Part shown: positions 57,325-64,000 of the stretch, in pieces
How the letters are laid out: every line of letters begins with the position of its first letter
Numbering within the stretch: the stretch's first letter is position 1
NCBI GenBank assembly: GCA_023935145.1
Contig: CM043700.1
Span: forward strand, 70,259,120-70,323,119
Reading direction: 5' to 3'
Origin: Bretschneidera sinensis
Lineage: Eukaryota; Streptophyta; Magnoliopsida; Brassicales; Akaniaceae
Length of the DNA: 64,000 nt
Notes under the pieces: generated by a model
Database searches by the model: none
The model's input: only the letters and a program-made list of their open reading frames with translations
What the model was told of the DNA's origin: nothing
Translations under genes and position numbers: made by a program

Positions 57325-58620
57325 TGATAGGTGCTTAAATATTCATATTTAAGCCCCCTTATTTACATTTGTTAGATCCTTAGTTATGTTAATTTAGTCC
57401 ATTTTACTTCATTTGTGTGTTCTACATGTTTTTATAGGGTTTTGGAGAAAAAGAAGCAGTTTTAGCACTTAAAGGAAGAGCCTGGAAATACTGGAGCAGC
57501 TTCTGGTCATAGTGCGATCGATCGCACTACTGCATGCGATCGAGCGCATATGCGATCGTTTGCACACATGAAGGATCGAGCGCAAGACGCATTGCGATCG
57601 AGCGCACATGTACGGGCGTGAACAGTAAAACAGCAGAACCCTATTTTGGAAATAAGAGAGTTTTATGTTTTAGGAAAGTTTAGGGTTCCTGAGCCTTCTA
57701 GGATTATTCACCCCCTATAAATACACCTATAAAACACACACAATGGACATCAATTAATCTCTTCTTTTATCTTTTGCTTTTAGCTTGGAGAAAGAAACTG
57801 TGGAGGAGAATTGACGACTCTTCTCTCGGGTTTCTTCTTTCCTTTTTATTTTATTATGTGTAATTAAATTCTTAGTAGGGCTTGGTTGAAGCCCTAATTA
57901 TGTTTATTCAATAATTAGTATTGGTGCCTTTGCGATATTTATGTTGTGTTGCTTAACTTGATTAATACCTGCTTTTATTTAAATTCCTCATATGTATATG
58001 TCTGATCAATATGTGCATGTGGTATGGACTTGTTAGTTAGATCAATTTGGATGACCGAGTCCTGGGTCTGACATTAGTAACAAAAGATATCCACACCGGA
58101 TTCTTGGGTTAATCAACATGGGAAACCGGGAGTAGATACCATGCCCTAGGTCCCGTGTGGTTGTCGATTTCCACAGATCCTATGCTCTCTTAAGGAACAA
58201 CTCAGCATACACCAGGTTGAATCCCTTGAGAGAGAAAAGAGTTAGAGTAGATACCATGTCTAACTCATTGCTTAGGGAGATCAATAGCTTAAGGAATAAA
58301 TACCATGCCCTTAGGTTGACAAACATTAGGTATTCATGGCATGATTAAAGCATTGGCATACTGTTATATTGTGGTAGCATAATTAGTGGTGGATATCAAG
58401 TCCCTACACCTTTATCTTTATTATTTTATTTTTATCAAAATCAACTCTTTTATTATTTCTATCTTTTTACATTGCGAATATAATTCTAAAACGAAATTCA
58501 CCAATCCCTGTGGAGATGATCTTGTTTTCGCACACTATACTACTAAGTTGACCTTGTGCACTTGCAAGTAAAATGAGTGCGATTATTTACTTATTAATTT
58601 AAGTATATTTTCGTCCAACA
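57325..58620 (+). repeat. LTR, left arm of the dimer
   Basis: 1296 bp. It contains the GTGCGATCGATCGCAC palindrome at 57512-57527 with further CGATCG(A)GCGCA motifs to 57615, a probable TATA (CCCCTATAAATACACC) near 57712, and a U5 part closely similar to E1 in phrases such as GACCGAGTCCTG and AATCAACATGGGAAACC. Confidence 0.88.
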
Positions 58621-58672
58621 AGTTTTTGGCGCCGTTGCCGGGGATCGATCCCCGGCAATGGCGCCAAAAACT
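58621..58672. other. 52-bp palindrome of two inverted tRNA-Asp primer sites
   Basis: AGTTTTTGGCGCC... is mirrored by ...GGCGCCAAAAACT about the centre 58646/58647. The halves differ at one base pair (CGTTG against CATTG, a CpG-type transition). The primer sites are 58627-58644 and 58649-58666, separated by TCGA, which equals the next four bases of the tRNA complement beyond m1A58. Confidence 0.92.
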
Positions 58673-60008
58673 TGTTGCGCGTTTATTTACCTAAATAATT
58701 AAGCGAATAATCGCACTTGTTTTACTTGCAAGTGCACAAGGTCAACTTAGTAGTATAGTGTGCGAAAGCAAAATCATCTCCACAGGGATTGGTAAAGTTC
58801 GGTTTTAGAATTAGTTTCTTTAAGTAAAAACGAAATAAAATAACTGTTGTGTGTGATTTGATAATAACAAAGACATAGGGCTTTGATATCCACCACTAGT
58901 CATACTTTCCCAATTGTATAATGTATCAGTGCACTAGCCTTATAATGTATACCTAATGGTCGCCAACCTAAGGGCATGGTATCTACTCCTTAAGCTATTG
59001 ATTTCCTTAAGTAACAAGTTAGGCATGGTATCTACTCTAACTTTTTTCTTCCTTAAAGGATTCAGCATGGTATCTGCTTGAGTTGTTCCTTAAGAAAACA
59101 TAAGTACTATGGAAATCGACAACCACATGAGACCTAGGGCATGGTATCTACTCCCGGTTTCTCATGTTGATTAATCCAAATATCCGGTGTGGATATCCTT
59201 TGTTACTAATGTTAGACCCAAGACTCGGTCATCTAAATTGATCTAACTAACTAATCCATACCATATGCATACGTTGGCCATACACATACATATGAGGAAT
59301 TTAAATAAGCACAGGCATTAATCAAGTTAAGCAACATAATAAAGGCTATTGGCAAAGATTTATCAATGAATAAATATATGAGAAAGCATAACTAGGGCTT
59401 CAATCGAGCCCTATAAGAAAGTTAGTTACACATGTTATCTAAAATAAACATCATATATAAACTAAGCATAAAATATAAAACCCGAAGAATACTAGGGAGA
59501 TGGGTTGTCAATCCTCTCCAAAGCCTAAAACTCCGAGCTAAGCAAAAGATAAAAGTGATCTCTTAGAGGTGATTTATTTGTGTGTGCTTTACAGGTGTAT
59601 TTATAGGGCTTGAGTAGTCCTAGAAGGCTCATGAGTTCCTAAACTTTCCTAAAACACAAAACTCCTTTATTTCCAAAATAGGGTTCTGCAGTTTACTGTT
59701 CATGCCCGTACATGTGCGCTCCATCGCATGCGTCTTGCGCTCGATCATATGCATCTTACACTCAATCCTTCATGTGTGCGAACGATCGCACGTGCGCTCG
59801 ATCGCATGCAGTAGTGCGATCGATCGCACTTTGACCAGAAGCTACTCCAGGATTTCCAGGCTTCTTCCTTTAAGTGCCAAAACTGCTTCTTTTTTCTCCA
59901 AGACCTATAAAAACATGTGAAACACACAAAATGAAGTAAAACATACTAAAACATATAGACAAAGAGTTTAACACATGTAAATTAAGATTCATATTTAAGC
60001 ACTTATCA
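58673..60008 (-). repeat. LTR, right arm of the dimer
   Basis: 1336 bp in reverse orientation. It holds the same GTGCGATCGATCGCAC palindrome at 59814-59829 and an extra round of the CGATC(G)AGCGCA motif compared with the left arm. Open frames inside it (59702-59920 plus, 59745-59927 minus) arise from these repeats. Confidence 0.88.
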
Positions 60009-60494
60009 ATTATCAGTATATTTCTTCAAGGTGTAAACCCACCTAAACATTTGCACCTTAGACTCCTGGTCTCCCCTGTTGAACCCATCATACTTTTTCA
60101 AAGCTAACACAAATCCCACAATACACCTCATTTTATTAAGGGAAACATGAGTAAGGCAGATACCATGATAAATTTTTATCTCCTTAACATCAGGATCAAC
60201 AGGGAATCTCAACCTTGCCTTTAGGTGGTCAAGATTACAGCAGAGAGTACATAGTGCCTCATCCCTCAAAGGAGCACATGCCCTCTCGTTAGGACCAAAA
60301 CGTCTAATTTTCCACTCAGAGGGAAAATAGAACCTAATGGGTATAGATTTTAAGTCACTTTTATAAATCTAACTGGGGATTCCTCTAGCCTAGAAAACCT
60401 GGCTAGTAGAAACTACCACTCCCCCGCTCTTAAGACCAACCTCATCCTTTTTAGTACTCACTTTCTTAAACCTAACAGCCCCAAAAGTAGACAT

Positions 60495-60966
60495 GGCGCA
60501 AAATAGAAGTGGGAAGAAGGAAACTTACCAAAACAATAAGAGAGAAATCTAGAATCTTGAGAAAACTTGAAAAGAATAAGAAGACTCTCACAGAACTCTA
60601 AGGAGTACTGGAGACTTGGCACTCTAAGAGATGGAAAACAACAAAAATGAAGGAAATAAGAAAATAATAAGAAGTAAAGGATCCTTTAAATTACTTATGA
60701 CAAATGAATCATTGCCATGACGTTTGGTTAATGTGCCCCTTACGCTGACGAAAAGGTGCTTCGGGTAGTTGAAGTGTTCATTCAATCATTAAATGTGACA
60801 ACTCACATAAAGGCCTCAAAGAACAAAACATCTCATCATAAGTATGTGGGCTTAAAAGCATCAACCGAACCCTCCTGGTGGGCCTAACAAGCGTAATTTC
60901 GAAAACAGAGACGCACGCAGAATCCATCTCATGTAAAGGCAAAAGTTCACAAAGCTACATAGCTCC
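60495..60966. other. Upstream region of the E4 antisense ORF
   Basis: Between the antisense ATG and the tandem array. Purine-rich on the plus strand near 60520-60690. It would hold the promoter of an antisense transcript; no clear TATA box could be fixed. Confidence 0.35.
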
Positions 60967-62260
60967 ATCTTAGCCCGATCAAATCAAAACTCATTCAAAA
61001 ACAGAGTCTTACCATAATTCAAGAGTTGAATTCAGTCAAAAATTCCTTCTAACGTGGAACTAGGCATTCTTAAGGCTATACAGTTCCACTTTAGTTAGTA
61101 GGAATTATGACTTTAGTCACATTTCTCCTCTTCAAGAGTCGACTATAGTCAATAATTCTTCCTGATGTGGAACTAAGTACTTTTGAGGCCATATAGTTCC
61201 ACTCCGGTCAACAAGAATTTGACTCCAGTCACACCATTCCTCTTTAAGAGTTAACTTCAGTCAACAAATCCTCCCGTCGTGGAACTAAGTGTTTTGAAGG
61301 CCATACAGTTCCACTCTGGTTAATAGGAATTATGACTTCAGTCACATCGCTCATCTTCTTGAGTTGATTTCAATAAATAATTCCTCGTTATGTGGAACTA
61401 GGTGTTCTCGAGGCCATATAGTTTCACTCCGGTCAACAAGAATTATGACTTCAGTCACATCGCTTCTCTTCAAGAGTTGACTTCAGTCAACAATTCCTCC
61501 CGATGTGGAACTAGGAGCTTCCGAAACCATACAGTTCCATTCCAGTAAACAAGAATTATGATTTCAGTCACATCACACCTCTTCAAGAGTTGATTTCAGT
61601 TAACAATTCTTCCACAAGTAGAACTAGGCACTTCCAATGTTATACAGTTCCACTCCGGTCAAGAGAAATTACGACTCTAGTTTTATCGCTCATCTTCAGA
61701 AGTCAACTACAATCAACAATTCGTCTCAACATGGAACTAGATGCTTTCGAAGCCATACAGTACCACTATGGTCAACATGAATTATTACTTCAGTCGTATT
61801 GCTCATCTTAAAGAGTTAACTAAAGTCACCAATTTCTCCCGATGTGAAACTATGCACTTCAGAAGCCATATAGTTCCACTCCGATCAACGAGAATTACGA
61901 TTTCAATCACATCGTTCATCTTCAAGAGTTGACTTTGGTCAACAATTCATCCCAACGTGGAACTAGGCACTTTTGTAGCCATACAATTCCACTTCGATCA
62001 AACATAAATTATGACTTTAGTCAAATCATTCCTCTTCAGAAGTTGATTTTAGTCAACAATTTCTTCCGACATTAAACTAGGCGCTTCTGAAGCCATATAG
62101 TTCCACTTTGGTCAAATAGGAATTATGAATTCAGTTACATCGTTCATCTTCAGGAGTTGAATTCTATCAACAATTCCTACCCATGTGGATCTAGGCGTTT
62201 CCGAAGCCATATAGTTCCATTTCGATTAAAAGGAATTAAAACAAAAGGTCTGAAAGCTAC
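60967..62260. repeat. Tandem array, about eleven 113-bp monomers with hairpins and W-box motifs
   Basis: AGTTCCAC-type starts fall at 61082, 61195, 61307, 61420, 61533, 61646, 61759, 61872, 61985, 62099 and 62213, spacing 112-114 bp. A weaker monomer begins at about 60967. Most monomers contain GTGGAACT and, 16-18 bases on, AGTTCCAC (perfect 8-9-bp inverted repeat), plus GTTGACT-TC-AGTCAAC (7-bp stem). TTGAC[C/T] and its complement occur up to three times per monomer. Short open frames (61590-61932) are by-products. Confidence 0.92.
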
Positions 62261-64000
62261 TGTAATACCAGTATCCTTACAGCAAGGGTAAAGTAGTAAT
62301 TTAACATAAATTATATTGAGTTAAATAAGGCATACATGAAAGATTGACAGTTGATTTAAAATAATATTTGAAAGATTGCATTGAGAAATTTATTTGAAAG
62401 AGTTAGTAATTCTTGAAGAACGAAAGTATAGAATTTTGTATGATTGAAAGTTGAAAATGAAAGAAATTTTGAAGAAAAATATAAAATAAACTTAAGAAAA
62501 ATATTTAGAAAATTTTAAAGAATAAAATATAATTATATGTAAGTTTTTAGAAATTTTTGGAAGAAAGAAAGGATGAAAAAAAATTCATTTTAAAGGGATA
62601 ATGGAAAAACCATAAATAAGCACTAGCAAAACCATAAATATTTAAATGAAGTGATCGGTGGCAAAACTATAATTATTTGAAAAGTTAGACTAGATCGGTC
62701 GAATGGGTAGTCGACCGACTTTGGAAATTTTGTTAATAAATTAATTGCATGACTGATGACATTTTTGTAATTAAGTGGAATCTGAGCTGATCGGTTGGAT
62801 AGCCGATTGATCAAACCGGATTTTGGTATAAAAATGCAATTTTTTAGTTAAAATCATTTTTAAAATTTTTTTCTCTCTCTCTCTATAACAAACATAGAAA
62901 ATTACTTTTAAACACTTCGGGACTTAAAGACTTGATAAGCGAAGAATTAAAAGTTGAAATTATTTGAAGTTCATATATGGATTTTCAAGGAAATTTGGGA
63001 AAAATATTAGAAGTTAATTTTTTTTTTAATTTATTATGAAATTTTGAAGAATTGAAGTCATTTTCAGTATTTCTTGAAAGAAATTTTGAATTTGAATTCA
63101 AACAAGAATGAAAATAATTTATATTAAAAATACTAAAAGTTGAAATTTGAGACAATTAAATTTTTATGCATACATGAAATTATCTGGAATTTGGTATAGA
63201 AATTTAAAAGTATGAATTATGAAAGAAATGAATAATATATTTTTTTAATAAAGATGTTATGATATGTGTTGGTGATCAGCAATTTGGTGAAATTGTTGAG
63301 CGGAACAAAAAATGAAAGGAAATGGTGAAGTAATAGCTTTGAATGCTACTGGATAGGTTAGATTTACTTTTAGTAAATGAGACAAAGATGAGAAATGAAT
63401 ATCTAAAATGTTGATAGATGAAATGATACTGATATGAATAAATTATTGAAATATAATATGAAATGCTAATTTGAGGAAATATATAAGATATATGATATTT
63501 GAATGAATTGGAAAAATATTATGAATAATAAATTAATGAACTGAGATAGTTGAATTATTATTAAATTAATGTTGTATGTATAAAGAATTAAATAATAGAA
63601 ATATATGTTGAAGAGAGAAATAAAATTCTTGAAAGTCGTGATTGATATGTTATATGAAGAGACTATATATATAAAGAGATAGTTGGTTATATGCTTTGAT
63701 GTATATCAGCTTGCATATTATTGTTCATATGCATAAAGTGAATACCAAGAATATAGCTGGTTTGGCTGAAACATGTCGACATGTGGAAAGACATTCCTAG
63801 ATGATATTTCATATACTTTAATAGTATAGAGTGATTGTCATACATTGAAATGTATGGAGTATAATATGAAATGATGAAATGAGATGATGTTATGAGAAAG
63901 AAAGAAAATTTAAATTCATGTGTTTATTTTTTTAAATATTTTATTATTGTTGATTTATGGAGTATAATATAAAATGATGTGATGAGAAAGAAAGAAAGAC
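62261..64000 (+). repeat. LTR of the same family as the 13588-15927 solo LTR, cut by the window end
   Basis: Starts TGTAATACCAGTATCC and reads GGGTAAAGTAGTAATTT, the reverse complement of the right end of 13588-15927. It matches on through the GGTGATCAGCAATTTGG segment near 63270 and the GAAACATGTCGACATG segment near 63770. It carries GATCGGTCGAATGGGTAGTCGACCGAC-like short palindromes near 62690-62810 at the same place as the other copy. No coding content. Whether it is a solo LTR or a full element cannot be seen. Confidence 0.85.

Larger units (their letters stand above)
57325..60008. mobile_element. Head-to-head LTR dimer joined at inverted primer-binding sites, with target duplication
   Basis: The left arm 57325-58620 (plus orientation, TGATAGGTGC ... 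CCAACA) and right arm 58673-60008 (minus orientation, its outer end TGATAAGTGC on the minus strand) are copies of one Athila-type LTR, related to the LTRs of E1 and E3. They meet through a 52-bp palindrome with two inverted tRNA-Asp sites. ATTAT at 57320-57324 and 60009-60013 is a perfect 5-bp target duplication, and the antisense E4 ORF continues in frame across the unit. Both integrated ends are thus U3 ends; a normal element has one U3 and one U5 end. The arms differ by many substitutions and indels, so the insertion is old or the arms came from different templates. No gag or pol is present. Confidence 0.85.
54845..60494 (-). pseudogene. E4 antisense accessory ORF (gypsy-type putative transposase family), interrupted
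   Basis: Minus strand from an ATG at 60494 (MSTFGAVRFKKV). It reads IPIRFYFPSEWKI and, at 60269-60014, RLRFPVDPDVKEIKIYHG and MFRWVYTLKKY. It is interrupted by the LTR dimer and continues from 57324 with GWFNLYSRSERKILG and NERFFFVEG. A probable short intron lies at about 57025-56950. From 56950 come basic and acidic segments (SRKRTIKELV, SFETYCPNWKVRDTDSVFDN), and the C-terminal part is near 55620-55100 (LYICSLAKLLPLVGKVLSEW; EEECKARLILFALERGIVTG). This matches the plant family annotated as putative gypsy-type transposon protein; its function is unknown. Many Trp and Gln codons are now stops. 54845-55080 is its probable 3' end with no domain seen. Confidence 0.6.
54197..62260 (+). mobile_element. 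E4: Tat-like Ty3/gypsy element, 5' portion only
   Basis: Contains the 5' LTR, primer site, a long antisense ORF, and a 113-bp tandem array, then is interrupted or ended at 62261 by another LTR. No gag or pol is visible before the window end. Antisense accessory ORFs and tandem repeats are both known from the Tat lineage of plant gypsy elements. The head-to-head LTR dimer (57325-60008) is a later insertion in the antisense ORF. Confidence 0.55.

Noticed and set aside
58627..58666. Possible tRNA-Asp gene fragment or natural hairpin terminator at the palindrome
   Set aside because: Only the 3' acceptor/T-arm part is present, twice and inverted, and each copy lies just after an LTR end. That is the signature of primer-binding sites.
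59702..59920. Open frame with repeated VRSIAC
   Set aside because: Product of the CGATCG-rich palindromes in the LTR arm, with no domain.
57325..60008. DNA transposon or MITE with very long terminal inverted repeats
   Set aside because: Arms are LTRs of the family seen in E1 and E3, with U5-like ends at the centre next to primer-binding sites. The target duplication is 5 bp as for LTR elements.
57325..60008. Assembly artefact (inverted chimera)
   Set aside because: The arms differ by many substitutions and indels and the outer flanks carry a matched target duplication, which a chimera of one molecule would not give. Long reads would still be the proper test.

Overview
The window is nuclear DNA of a flowering plant, most likely a eudicot. 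It is AT-rich and is mostly nested LTR retrotransposons around one intron-containing host gene. Nothing identifies the species. No rRNA gene, tRNA gene or CRISPR array was seen. Coordinates were derived by reading the sequence, so element boundaries may be off by a few bases where the terminal TG/CA is decayed.

Layout. (1) 1-9085: an old Athila-type Ty3/gypsy element (E1), plus strand, whose 5' LTR is cut by the window start. (2) 9086-28042: a decayed Tat-like Ty3/gypsy element (G2), minus strand, entered by E1 at its 3' side. G2 is split inside its protease by a 2.3-kb solo LTR (13588-15927) and by a Sirevirus-like Ty1/copia element (C1, 16048-25539) that carries a third ORF after pol. (3) 28043-34320: a low-copy island with one probably functional gene, a three-exon 2-oxoglutarate/Fe(II)-dependent dioxygenase on the minus strand (29676-32599), of the type that includes jasmonate-induced oxygenases. 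(4) 34321-48400: a second Sirevirus-like element (C2), minus strand, deleted for protease and most of integrase. An internally deleted Athila derivative (E3, 41381-47291) has inserted precisely into the C2 primer-binding site. (5) 48401-54194: AT-rich DNA with a diverged direct duplication. A small copia-type TRIM sits in one copy and a Stowaway MITE in the other, and each copy shows the other's empty site. (6) 54197-62260: a Tat-like element (E4) with a 5' LTR, a decayed antisense ORF and an array of about eleven 113-bp repeats. (7) 62261-64000: the start of an LTR of the same family as the 13588-15927 solo LTR, opposite orientation.

The most unusual object is at 57325-60008. Two Athila-type LTRs lie head to head, joined through a 52-bp near-perfect palindrome made of two inverted tRNA-Asp primer-binding sites, and the whole unit is flanked by a perfect 5-bp target-site duplication (ATTAT). 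Both outer ends are U3 ends. This looks like an integrated palindromic dimer of plus-strand strong-stop DNA rather than two independent LTRs. Other points of interest are W-box-rich hairpin repeats in E4, arrays of the palindrome CAGTCGACTG placed both in the LTR and upstream of ORF3 in the Sirevirus-like elements, a conserved hairpin plus second polypurine motif in the Athila-type elements, and a poly(A)-only retroposon footprint in intron 1 of the dioxygenase gene.

The retrotransposon genes do not form a working system here. Every pol region has stops, frameshifts or deletions, and the nesting order gives a relative history: G2 and C2 are oldest, and their insertions are younger.
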